Origin: Alphaproteobacteria bacterium
GTDB lineage: Bacteria > Pseudomonadota > Alphaproteobacteria > G02398745 > G023898745
Reading direction: 5' to 3'
Length of the DNA stretch: 64,000 nucleotides
Assembly: GCA_023898745.1 (NCBI GenBank)
Contig: CP060237.1
Location: 682,001-746,000 of the forward strand
Position 1 is the stretch's first letter; the number at the start of each line of letters is the position of its first letter. Made by a program: the position numbers and the translations under genes. A model generated the notes under the pieces. It had not been told where the DNA came from. It did no database searches and saw only the letters and a program-made list of their open reading frames with translations. Below are positions 8,509-18,483 of the stretch, one piece after another.

Positions 8509-9929
8509 GTTTGGTGAACGGAAAGTGGGAAATTGTTATTGGTTTAGAGGTTCATGCGCAAATTGCCTCAAAAACAAAATTATTTTCTTTTGGTGATGCA
8601 TCATTTGGTGGAGAGCCAAACGCACATGTGGACCTTTTAGATGTTGGAATGCCGGGTGTTTTGCCTGTTTTAAATGAAAAATGCGTGGATCAGGCGATTA
8701 AATCAGGGTTGAGCATTAATGCAACGATACACAAAAAATCTGTATTTGATCGCAAAAATTACTTTTATCCAGATCTTCCATTAGGATATCAGATCTCACA
8801 GTTTTTTGAGCCTATTGTAACGGATGGGCACTTGATGATTGATGGAAAGAAAATTCGCATCAATCGTATTCATATAGAGCAAGATGCGGGAAAAAGTATT
8901 CATGATATTGATCCGCATAGTACGTATATTGATTTCAACAGAGCGGGCGTTGGATTAATGGAGATTGTGACAGAGCCTGATATGTCCTCAGCAGAAGAGG
9001 CGGTAGCATTTGTGAAAAAACTTCGCACACTCCTCAAATATATCGGAACATGTGATGGAAACATGGAAGAGGGGAGTATGCGCGCAGATGTGAATATTTC
9101 TTTACGCAAGCCTGGTGGTGAGCTTGGTACAAGGTGTGAGATTAAAAACCTAAACTCTATGACCTTTATTAAAAAAGCGATTGAATATGAAGTAACACGT
9201 CAAGCTGAAATCTTGGATGAGGGTGGGGTAATTGAGCAAGAAACACGATTGTTTAATACAAAAACACTTGAAACATCCCTAATGCGCTCAAAGGAAGATG
9301 CGGCAGATTATCGTTATTTCCCAGATCCGGATTTATTGCCATTAATTCTGACAGATGAAAGAATTGAGAGATTGAGAGCGGAGTTGCCAGAGTTGCCTGA
9401 TACAAAAAAGCAGCGTTATATAAGTGATTTTGATATTAAAGAGGCTGATGCTATTTTATTGTCTGAAGATCGTGATGCAGCAGAATATTTCGAAGAAGGT
9501 TTGAAATCTGGTGTGCCAGCACAACTTTTAGCAAACTGGATTATTGTAGAGTTGTTCTCTATGTTAAATGAAGAAAATATGGAGGTTGCAGATTCTAAGG
9601 TTGCAGCAACTGACTTAGCAGCAATGGTGGGTTTGATTGCAGATGGTACAATTTCCGGCAAGATTGCTAAAGATGTGTTTAAATTGATGTGGGAAACAGG
9701 TGAAAAGCCTGCAGATATCATAGAGAAAAACAACTGGAAGCAGATTTCTGACTCTGCCGAGATAGAAGCAGTTGTATCAAAAATTATTGCAGCAAACGCG
9801 GATAAAGTTGAGCAATATAAATCCGGAAAAACAAAGTTGTTTGGGTTTTTTGTAGGCATGGTTTTGAAAGAATTTAGTGGAAAAGCGAATCCTGAGGTGG
9901 TGAATGAGGTGCTGGAGAAGCATTTGTAA
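8505..9929 (+). CDS. gatB: Aspartyl/glutamyl-tRNA amidotransferase subunit B
   Basis: 474 residues, full length for GatB, the kinase/amidotransferase subunit that activates the misacylated tRNA and transfers ammonia. It shows the GatB signature (GLEVHAQIASKTKLFS; FDRKNYFYPDLPLGYQISQF), the HIEQDAGKS segment and FNRAGVGLMEIVTEPD, and ends in the YqeY-like tRNA-binding tail. It is the last gene of the gatCAB operon, with an ATGA overlap with gatA. A complete GatCAB suggests the organism lacks GlnRS and/or AsnRS; that is family knowledge, not visible here. Confidence 0.97.
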   Translation: MSLVNGKWEIVIGLEVHAQIASKTKLFSFGDASFGGEPNAHVDLLDVGMPGVLPVLNEKCVDQAIKSGLSINATIHKKSVFDRKNYFYPDLPLGYQISQFFEPIVTDGHLMIDGKKIRINRIHIEQDAGKSIHDIDPHSTYIDFNRAGVGLMEIVTEPDMSSAEEAVAFVKKLRTLLKYIGTCDGNMEEGSMRADVNISLRKPGGELGTRCEIKNLNSMTFIKKAIEYEVTRQAEILDEGGVIEQETRLFNTKTLETSLMRSKEDAADYRYFPDPDLLPLILTDERIERLRAELPELPDTKKQRYISDFDIKEADAILLSEDRDAAEYFEEGLKSGVPAQLLANWIIVELFSMLNEENMEVADSKVAATDLAAMVGLIADGTISGKIAKDVFKLMWETGEKPADIIEKNNWKQISDSAEIEAVVSKIIAANADKVEQYKSGKTKLFGFFVGMVLKEFSGKANPEVVNEVLEKHL

Positions 9930-9994
9930 TTTCACTTGCTTTTATTATATTTTTGTTTTAGAGTCTATCAGGTAACCCTTTTGGAGAGGTTGAA

Positions 9995-11248
9995 ATGTTA
10001 ATTTTGTTTTTTGTGCAAGCAAATAAGACAGATTTAGAAGTGAATCAACCTAGAGCGCATACCCCTAGAACTTATAGAGCGTCCACACCCACAAGCAGTA
10101 GGATAATACGTAGAGCTTCTACGCCGGTGATGCCACAAGGCATGCGCAGTTCTGTTGACAGAAGATCTTCTGATAGTAGCTCAAGTTCTTCAGCTGCGAG
10201 CGAAGTGTTATTTGAATCAGCTAAGATGCAGCAAAGTGGTGCGAATAAACGGTGTGTTATTGAAGCACTTAAGGTGCCCGCTTATATACGATCCCAAAGA
10301 GGGTTAGGTGTTTCATGGGAAAAAATAGAAGCAGATCCTACACTAGGATCTTGTCGTTTAGGGTCTCAGCATATAGAAAACTGTAAGACAGAAGAAAGAA
10401 GTATGCAATCTGCTGAGAAAGATGCTCTTAATTGGAGAAGACAAGGTTTTTCTTGGGAAAAGATAGAAGAATCAATATTCGCAGTGTATTCTACTGCCAA
10501 GCATTGTGTTGCTAAACATTTGATGCAAGCTCTTGTTGATCGTCTTGAAGAACGAGAGAAATCGCAAATGCAAAATGCAAAAAGACACATTGCCCTTGAT
10601 AGGCAAAGAGGTTTCTCTTGGGAAAGTATAGAAAAAAAATTGATTCAAGAGCCCAATCGAATACTGTCGTCTATAATTTTAGACTTTAAGCGCGCTGAGT
10701 GGGAGAGGGAGCAAGAGAGATTGCAACAGATAAAAATAGAGCGTAGGCAGCAAAAAGAAGACAGAGAGGAATTTTTAAGACGTTTTGAGCGTGCAAGAGG
10801 TGAACTTGTTAAAAAATTAGAAAAAGAAAGATATGCTGCACTTGAACAAATGCAGTGTGAGCAAAATGCTTTAATAGAAGCCGCGCACAAGGCGCAAAGA
10901 AAGCTGGAGATTGACCGCAGAAAAGCCAGGCAGGAAGCAAAGCGTCGCCAAATTAAAATACTTCAAGCACGAGATATTTTTGATCGTATCGGAGGTATTC
11001 TAGGAAAAAAAGGAAATGATAAAATTCCACCAGAGATTACTGATGAAATGAAAATGGTTTTTGAGGTATTAAATTTCGGAGGGTTAGAAAAACAAGAGTT
11101 TTTTGATGAGATGGAACGTGTTGCGGTTGCTAAGAGAAATGATGTATTTAAGAGGGTAAAGACATTTAATCAGCAAGGATTACAAGAGCTTTCGCAAATC
11201 TATATACAGGAGGAATTAGAGAAGCGGTTTTTATTGAAAAATATTTAA
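9995..11248 (+). CDS. Coiled-coil protein with three GFSWExIE repeats
   Basis: 417 residues, family not recognised. It begins MLILFFVQANKTDLE, a short hydrophobic start followed at once by polar sequence, preceded by GGAGAGG at good spacing. Residues 20-75 are Ser/Thr/Arg-rich and look disordered. Three copies of a motif follow: QRGLGVSWEKIEADP (about 99), RQGFSWEKIEESI (about 149) and RQRGFSWESIEKKL (about 203). A highly charged Arg/Glu/Lys coiled coil extends over about 225-325. The repeat looks like a short protein- or nucleic-acid-binding helix, but that is a guess. It sits between gatB and another lineage-specific gene on the same strand. Confidence 0.7.
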   Translation: MLILFFVQANKTDLEVNQPRAHTPRTYRASTPTSSRIIRRASTPVMPQGMRSSVDRRSSDSSSSSSAASEVLFESAKMQQSGANKRCVIEALKVPAYIRSQRGLGVSWEKIEADPTLGSCRLGSQHIENCKTEERSMQSAEKDALNWRRQGFSWEKIEESIFAVYSTAKHCVAKHLMQALVDRLEEREKSQMQNAKRHIALDRQRGFSWESIEKKLIQEPNRILSSIILDFKRAEWEREQERLQQIKIERRQQKEDREEFLRRFERARGELVKKLEKERYAALEQMQCEQNALIEAAHKAQRKLEIDRRKARQEAKRRQIKILQARDIFDRIGGILGKKGNDKIPPEITDEMKMVFEVLNFGGLEKQEFFDEMERVAVAKRNDVFKRVKTFNQQGLQELSQIYIQEELEKRFLLKNI

Positions 11249-11313
11249 CTGTTGAGGGTCTACTTATACTTGTTTCTTTATCTTTTTTTTCTATATGTTA
11301 TGTATAAGATTTT

Positions 11314-13443
11314 ATGATACTGCAAATGTTTAACTTCTTTTTTGCGCAAGTTTTTCTAAATGCATCTGACTTTCAACTGGAGAGTGTGATGACCTCACCT
11401 CAGTTTAATGCTCACCAATGGGACAGTGAAGCATTTGCGATGTTGACGCCTTTAAAGGAGCAAAAAATTCAACAAGCCATGGGGGAGTTGAAGAAGTGCT
11501 ATGAACAACAGTTAAAAGATGATGCAAGTGAGGCTTCTTCTCAAGAGCTGGATCGGTATGATATATCCGCAACATTTATTCAAAACTATAACGAATTAGA
11601 GATTGCGCTGGAAGCTGTTAGAAGATGCTCTGGTTTGAATGCGAATAAAATCGAATGTTTGAAGCGGCAAGCCCTAAATTTCGCACTAACCAAAAACAAA
11701 ACGGTGACATTTCAAGAAAATAAAGCAGAAGGAATGAGACGCAGAAAAGATGCTTCACATAAAGAGGGAGGGTCCATACAGAGGTCTAGAGTGATAAATG
11801 GTGTTGAGGTAGTTGAGGTGGGGATGCCATCTCAGCAGCGGGATAGTAGTCAAGAAAAAATGAAAACAACAATTCAGCATACAGAGCCTTTTAAAGAGTC
11901 TTTTTACGAGTGGTTCTGCACAAGAATAGGCACTCCTATTTTGTTCTTGAATATCTTCTTAGCTTTTTGGGCCTTGACGAGTTACACAATGGACACGTGG
12001 CCGTTTGCTGAAGCAAAACCATCATCTGCATCGTTATATGCAGCAAATCGTTCTCAACCGGTGTTCGATTTTGACCCGCTTTTTCCTAGTACAACAAGTG
12101 TGAGTATCGGTATTTCAACAGCAGGACCTGAAACACCTGAAACAACAAATTTTACAACAGCAACAGATCCTAGCTCAACACATCCTGAAGTTATAAGTTC
12201 TGATGGGGCGGCGCATCATCCTATTTCTTGTAGTCGTGCGTTGTCAGTATTAAAAGCTTCTCCTCAGTTAATGGATGATATAAGACATCTTCTCGAATCT
12301 GAAAAGGACTGTGAATTACATACATATATGAAGGATTATTTAAGAGAATATGCAAGAGCGCTTGCAGGACTGACTTTTGTGGTATATTGGGATTCTAAAT
12401 TACATGCTTATGATATGGCATGCGGGTCTTATACAAGATTTCCTAAGATGCGAAACAATAGACAAACGACCATACCTGAATTGAATCAAAAGTGTGTATG
12501 GGTACCCGGACACATTCCTCAAAACATTCGAGCAAATGCCGTATTATCAATCGCTTTTCCTAGCACAAATGCAAATGCTCTAAAAAGAAATTTGGCTGTG
12601 TTTATGCCGTTCAGAGTGCTGCACAAGAAGGTGAAGTTTGTTCAGGAGATTGCGCTTACTTCAACAACACCAGAACCTACAATCGCAACTGTTGTTACAC
12701 AACCAACGCCTGGAACAACAGTTAAAGTGACAACATCGACAACTACTAAACCTACAGATCCATCTTCTACTATAGGAACGACCACAACACCTCCTCTAGT
12801 AACCACAGAAACAACCAGCACAACCACTACAGTAACATCAACAACGATTACGACAACTGTGACACCTGAGACGACAACAACTGTGATAGAGACCACTGTA
12901 ACTACCACAACAACATTGATGACGCCACCACCCACAACGACCCAGCTAGATCCTTGTATGAGGTATGAAGCATTTTTGGGCGATAATTCAAACGCGCAAG
13001 GGTTTCTGCCATCACTATGCAATGCAACAAAGTGGGAGCTTGAAAACAGGCCATTAGGTAATCTATCTGGCGTTGTTGTGCAAGGTATATGTTACCTCAA
13101 CTTAACGCGATTGACGCTTTTAAATGTTGGATTAACGCAGCCAGATATGTTAAATCTGCTGAAATGCCCAAATGCAGGAACGTTAACGTATCTTGATGTA
13201 TCGGAAAATAATTTTGGTCCATTTCCTGGGTTGGCGCGTGCTATTATGGAATCTATCGGAGATACAATTTTATCTTTATGGATATGGGACAATAAGTTGG
13301 GGGATGATACGGTGCTTGAGGTTGTAAGAGCTTTGAATGCTACGATGAAAGCATTTGGGAGTAACAAGGTTTATATAGCTGAAGGGAATAATATAAATGA
13401 CACGACAGATAGAGAAATTACAGACACAGGTTACGTGGGGTAA
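11314..13443 (+). CDS. Membrane protein with Thr-rich stalk and C-terminal leucine-rich repeats
   Basis: 709 residues, not a known family. Order: a hydrophobic start (MILQMFNFFFAQ, or MFNFFFAQ from the ATG at 11326); a polar, probably cytoplasmic region; one membrane segment at about 208-228 (PILFLNIFLAFWALTSYTM); a soluble domain with several Cys; a mucin-like Thr/Pro-rich stalk at about 450-547; and a C-terminal domain with leucine-rich-repeat character (LTRLTLLNVGL, LTYLDVSENNFGPF, ILSLWIWDNKLGDD). The layout suggests a surface protein with the LRR domain held away from the membrane. Export by the internal segment is inference. The stop lies 8 bp from that of the convergent propeller gene. 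Confidence 0.7.
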   Translation: MILQMFNFFFAQVFLNASDFQLESVMTSPQFNAHQWDSEAFAMLTPLKEQKIQQAMGELKKCYEQQLKDDASEASSQELDRYDISATFIQNYNELEIALEAVRRCSGLNANKIECLKRQALNFALTKNKTVTFQENKAEGMRRRKDASHKEGGSIQRSRVINGVEVVEVGMPSQQRDSSQEKMKTTIQHTEPFKESFYEWFCTRIGTPILFLNIFLAFWALTSYTMDTWPFAEAKPSSASLYAANRSQPVFDFDPLFPSTTSVSIGISTAGPETPETTNFTTATDPSSTHPEVISSDGAAHHPISCSRALSVLKASPQLMDDIRHLLESEKDCELHTYMKDYLREYARALAGLTFVVYWDSKLHAYDMACGSYTRFPKMRNNRQTTIPELNQKCVWVPGHIPQNIRANAVLSIAFPSTNANALKRNLAVFMPFRVLHKKVKFVQEIALTSTTPEPTIATVVTQPTPGTTVKVTTSTTTKPTDPSSTIGTTTTPPLVTTETTSTTTTVTSTTITTTVTPETTTTVIETTVTTTTTLMTPPPTTTQLDPCMRYEAFLGDNSNAQGFLPSLCNATKWELENRPLGNLSGVVVQGICYLNLTRLTLLNVGLTQPDMLNLLKCPNAGTLTYLDVSENNFGPFPGLARAIMESIGDTILSLWIWDNKLGDDTVLEVVRALNATMKAFGSNKVYIAEGNNINDTTDREITDTGYVG

Positions 13444-13451
13444 AAAAATCC

Positions 13452-15152
<1,701 letters not shown>

Positions 15153-15183
15153 AAAATTATAATAAATATCACTTATTATAATA

Positions 15184-15212
15184 ATTATAACATATAAAAT
15201 AATATATTTCAA
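15184..15212 (-). promoter_or_regulatory. Sigma70-type promoter of the propeller gene
   Basis: On the minus strand TTGAAA (15212-15207), a 17-bp spacer and TATAAT (15189-15184) form a near-consensus promoter, with TG one base before the -10. The predicted start near 15177 gives a leader of about 25 nt to the ATG at 15152. It decides the start choice. Confidence 0.75.
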
Positions 15213-15225
15213 ATATTTAATAAGT

Positions 15226-15331
15226 TGTCATGGCGAGGAGATTAGCGACGTGGCCATCCAGAAATGGATCACCACGGCGCTTCGCGCCTCGTGATGACGA
15301 TCTACGCAATAAAGTCGATTCGTGATGACGG
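15226..15331. repeat. Family A palindromic repeat plus truncated end
   Basis: TGTCATGGCGAGGAG..GTGGCCATCC and GGATCACCACGGCGC..CTCGTGATGACG are the two halves of a family A element. A second partial end (TTCGTGATGACGG) finishes at 15331. It fills the gap between the divergent propeller gene and pheT. Confidence 0.8.
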
Positions 15332-15403
15332 TGCGTCTAAAGCATTATACAAACGCCCCAATTTTGTTTAAACTAAACTAAAAGCAAATAGCCCCTCAAT
15401 TCA

Positions 15404-17773
15404 ATGAAGTTCACGTTAGACTGGTTAAAAGATCATATTGATATCAAAATTTCCCCCGAAGAGATAGAAAGAGACTTAGTCAATGCTGGGTTAGAGGTTG
15501 AGTCATGCGTCAATGAAGCGGCAAAATATGAAGGGTTTGTTTTAGGGCAAATTGAGGAAATTGAGAAACATCCAGATGCGGATAAATTAAACTTATGTTT
15601 GGTGAATATTGGCGCAGAAAAAATGAAAGTTGTATGTGGTGCGCCCAATGTGAAAATTGGTTTGAAAGTTGTATTTGCTAAAGTTGGTGCAGTTATTCCA
15701 TCTACAGGCGATGTGTTAAAACCAGGTAAAATTCGCGGCATTGAGAGTAGGGGTATGCTGTGTTCTGCGACAGAATTAGGTCTTGGGGAAGGTCATGATG
15801 GTATTATGGAGCTTGAAACGAATTTACCCTTAGGCAGTGCGATTGCTGAGGTATTAGAGCTCAACAATGTGACATTTGATTTAAGTATTACACCCAATCG
15901 TTCAGATTGTTTTAGTGTTCGAGGTATTGCAAGAGAATTGGCCGCATCCCAAGAAGTGGAGTTAACCCCACTTTCTCCGAAATTGGCTGGATACAAAGAA
16001 CAAGACATTATACATCCAGATTGTGAGCAGTTTTATATTGCGCACATCACAGGAGTGAAGAACAAACAAAGCCCAGAGTTTATTGAAAAACGCCTAAAGG
16101 CAGCAGGCATGACACCTAAGAATTTTTTGGTGGATATTACAAATTACCTAGCGTTAGATTTGGGTCAGCCCCTGCATATTCATGATGCAAGCGTTGGGGT
16201 GGAGTTTAGCGCGCGACATGCCAGAGATGGTGAAAAAATGACAACGTTAAAAGGACAGGATTTAACACTCACAAAAGATGATGTTGTGATCACAGCACAG
16301 GACAGGCCAGTGGCGTTAGCTGGAATTATGGGTGGTATAGAATCAAGTGTGACAGATTCAACCGTAGATATTATCGTGGAATCTGCGCTGTTTGATCCAA
16401 TTAAAATTGCTTTATCAGGGCGTCGTTACAACATTTTGTCTGAATCCCGCACACGTTTTGAGCGTGGTGTAGACCCTGAAATGGTGTCTTATGCGTTTTA
16501 TAAAACCATAGAAATGGTGCTAGCAAATTGTGGTGGAACTGTGAAGTTTATCCAAAAAAAGCATAAAAAAGTTGAGGAAAAAATAGTAGAATTCCATATG
16601 AAAACTTTTGAAAAACGCTGTGGATTCTCCTTGTCTGCTGATAGGGCGGCTGAGCATTTGATGCGTCTTGGTTTTGGCGTTGTGATTCGTCATCACGAGG
16701 TGAGTGAAGTTCGCCGTGGTGATCCAATTGAGGTGGTCACGACCTCTTCAAGACCTCGTCATGACGGTGTTTTGATGATAACCGTTCCATCATTCAGGCA
16801 TGATGTGGAAATTGAGGAAGATATAGTAGAAGAATTGCTCAGACTAGAAGGTTTAGAAGCTTTGGAATCGCAAGCATTGCCACTATGGCCTGTGGTGTTA
16901 GAGCAAGATGAAAACGTGAAACAAAAACTTATCAATAGGGGGCTGTATGAGGTTTATACCTGGTCCATGTTAAGTGAAAAAGAGTATGCTTTATTTTCAA
17001 AAGATTCACCTAGAGCGATTGATAACCCTATTACGCAAAATCTAGCTGTTATGCGCCCTTCAATTCTTCCAGGATTGTTAAATGTGGCTGTACATAACCA
17101 GTATAAAAGACAAAACGTTGTTGGGTTATTTGAGGAAGCGAAGGTATATTCAGAAAAATCTGGCGAGCAAAGAATGATCGCAGGGTTGCGAGCAGGACAG
17201 TTTAATGACAGAACATGGCATGAAAAACAAAGAAAAGTTGATATTTTTGATATCAAGGCAGACTGTATGAGTGTTTTGCCAGAAGTAAAAATGCAATTAA
17301 CTCGGGAAGCGCCTGCGTATTATCACCCTTTAAGGAGTGGCGCATTGAAGCAAGGAAAAAACGTATTAGGGTATTTTGGTGAGTTGCATCCCAAAATCGT
17401 GAAGGAGTTTGATATAAAAGGCCCAGCGGTAGGGTTTGAGGTATTTTTGGACAATTTGCCACGTAAGAATAGCAAGGTAAAATTACCAGAGTTATCGTCT
17501 TATCCAAGTGTACCAAGAGATTTATGCTTTATCATGAAGCAGAATGTTATGGCGGTAGATGTTGTTTCAGAAGTTGAAAAAATTGATCGCGCGTTGATAC
17601 ACGATGTATCTGTGTTTGATGTATACGAATTACCAGATGGTCAAAAATCTGTAGCATTTGATTTTTATTACCAATCTATGGAAAAAACGTTGAGCGAAGA
17701 GGAAATTACGGCGTTGACGGATAAGATCATCAAGATGATGAAAGATAAGTTTGATGCGGAGCTGAGGGGCTAA
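15404..17773 (+). CDS. pheT: Phenylalanyl-tRNA synthetase beta subunit, with in-frame repeat insertion
   Basis: 789 residues, the usual PheT length. PheT pairs with PheS to charge tRNA(Phe) and carries the editing site. The N-terminal EMAP/OB tRNA-binding domain (FVLGQIEEIEKHPDADKL), the B3/B4 editing region, the B5 domain (ITVPSFRHDVEIEEDIVEE) and the C-terminal ferredoxin-like anticodon-binding domain (LSSYPSVPRDLCFIM to the end) are present in order. Residues 429-455 (IRHHEVSEVRRGDP... to PRHDG) are encoded by a family A palindromic repeat inserted in a loop of B5, without breaking the frame. pheS is not next to it; a repeat lies upstream. The next gene follows 2 bp after the stop. Confidence 0.96.
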   Translation: MKFTLDWLKDHIDIKISPEEIERDLVNAGLEVESCVNEAAKYEGFVLGQIEEIEKHPDADKLNLCLVNIGAEKMKVVCGAPNVKIGLKVVFAKVGAVIPSTGDVLKPGKIRGIESRGMLCSATELGLGEGHDGIMELETNLPLGSAIAEVLELNNVTFDLSITPNRSDCFSVRGIARELAASQEVELTPLSPKLAGYKEQDIIHPDCEQFYIAHITGVKNKQSPEFIEKRLKAAGMTPKNFLVDITNYLALDLGQPLHIHDASVGVEFSARHARDGEKMTTLKGQDLTLTKDDVVITAQDRPVALAGIMGGIESSVTDSTVDIIVESALFDPIKIALSGRRYNILSESRTRFERGVDPEMVSYAFYKTIEMVLANCGGTVKFIQKKHKKVEEKIVEFHMKTFEKRCGFSLSADRAAEHLMRLGFGVVIRHHEVSEVRRGDPIEVVTTSSRPRHDGVLMITVPSFRHDVEIEEDIVEELLRLEGLEALESQALPLWPVVLEQDENVKQKLINRGLYEVYTWSMLSEKEYALFSKDSPRAIDNPITQNLAVMRPSILPGLLNVAVHNQYKRQNVVGLFEEAKVYSEKSGEQRMIAGLRAGQFNDRTWHEKQRKVDIFDIKADCMSVLPEVKMQLTREAPAYYHPLRSGALKQGKNVLGYFGELHPKIVKEFDIKGPAVGFEVFLDNLPRKNSKVKLPELSSYPSVPRDLCFIMKQNVMAVDVVSEVEKIDRALIHDVSVFDVYELPDGQKSVAFDFYYQSMEKTLSEEEITALTDKIIKMMKDKFDAELRG
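16688..16766. repeat. Family A palindromic repeat inside pheT
   Basis: CGTCATCACGAGG..CGCCGTGGTGATCC..GAGGTGGTCACGACC..CTCGTCATGACG has the order and both ends of intergenic family A copies. It is translated as 26-27 residues of the PheT B5 domain, between LMRLGFGV and GVLMITVPSFRHD, which would be nearly adjacent in a normal PheT. Confidence 0.88.
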
Positions 17774-17775
17774 AC

Positions 17776-18468
17776 GTGTTTTTGTTGAAAAATCTGTATT
17801 TTGGATTAGGCGGAGGTATAGAGCGGTTTGGTCGTCCGATTAATAGTATGAAAATTGCAGATGAGCATGGTGTTATGAAAGAGGACAGGCAATGGACTCA
17901 AAAAGGAAAAGTCCTCAAGTTTGAAGATAATTCTGATATTATGTTTCCCTGGTTGGGGTTTGTAGGCATGACACTTCCTTACGACCAAACTTGGAAATTA
18001 AATGCAGAATTTTACTTAGGCGGATCAGGATTATTTGCTATATATCGAGGCGGATTAAAGGTTTTAGCTCAACACTCGACAGGTTTTGGTATAGGCGGCG
18101 GAATTGAGGGCGTTATATATCCTAAGGCCTATCAAAAAGTTGGAGACTTAAAGTGCATTTTATCAACCACCAAAACAACAGCTTCTGGCGCTGAAGAAAA
18201 GGGTGATTTTTTGTCTTATTCAAAATTTTATATCTTTGGATCCGCATGTTATACAAAAAAACTATTTGAGACAGAGCAACAAAGTCATTTGTTAAGATTT
18301 GAAGTGCAAGGCTTAATTGGAGGGGGGTATTCAACTCCTAATATCGTTGTTTCAAAAGTAGATGGTAGTGATCCTAAAGAAACTGGAGGAAAATCTATTT
18401 TGCACCAAATTGATTATGGGGCTCATAGAGTTGTTAGAGGTGTTATTTCTTATATATTGATGCACTGA
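17776..18468 (+). CDS. Probable beta-barrel-like protein with minimal hydrophobic start
   Basis: 230 residues, family not recognised. Alternating patterns and Gly-rich turns (LYFGLGGGIERFG, FYLGGSGLFAIYRGG, GFGIGGGIEGVIY, LRFEVQGLIGGGYS) suggest an outer-membrane-type beta-barrel. It ends VISYILMH rather than in a clean aromatic residue. The start is MFLLKNLYFGLGGG: four or five hydrophobic residues lead straight into the first strand, with no room for a Sec signal peptide. GTG is used, 2 bp after the pheT stop, with GAGGGG upstream. Overall style matches the gene at 22067. The barrel call is by pattern only. Confidence 0.6.
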   Translation: MFLLKNLYFGLGGGIERFGRPINSMKIADEHGVMKEDRQWTQKGKVLKFEDNSDIMFPWLGFVGMTLPYDQTWKLNAEFYLGGSGLFAIYRGGLKVLAQHSTGFGIGGGIEGVIYPKAYQKVGDLKCILSTTKTTASGAEEKGDFLSYSKFYIFGSACYTKKLFETEQQSHLLRFEVQGLIGGGYSTPNIVVSKVDGSDPKETGGKSILHQIDYGAHRVVRGVISYILMH

Positions 18469-18483
18469 TAGGAGGAGAGAAGA

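Noticed and set aside
15153..15212. Longer start of the propeller gene giving MKYIILYVIIIIISD
   Set aside because: Those codons are a near-consensus TTGAAA-17-TATAAT promoter; the hydrophobic stretch is a by-product of AT-rich DNA.
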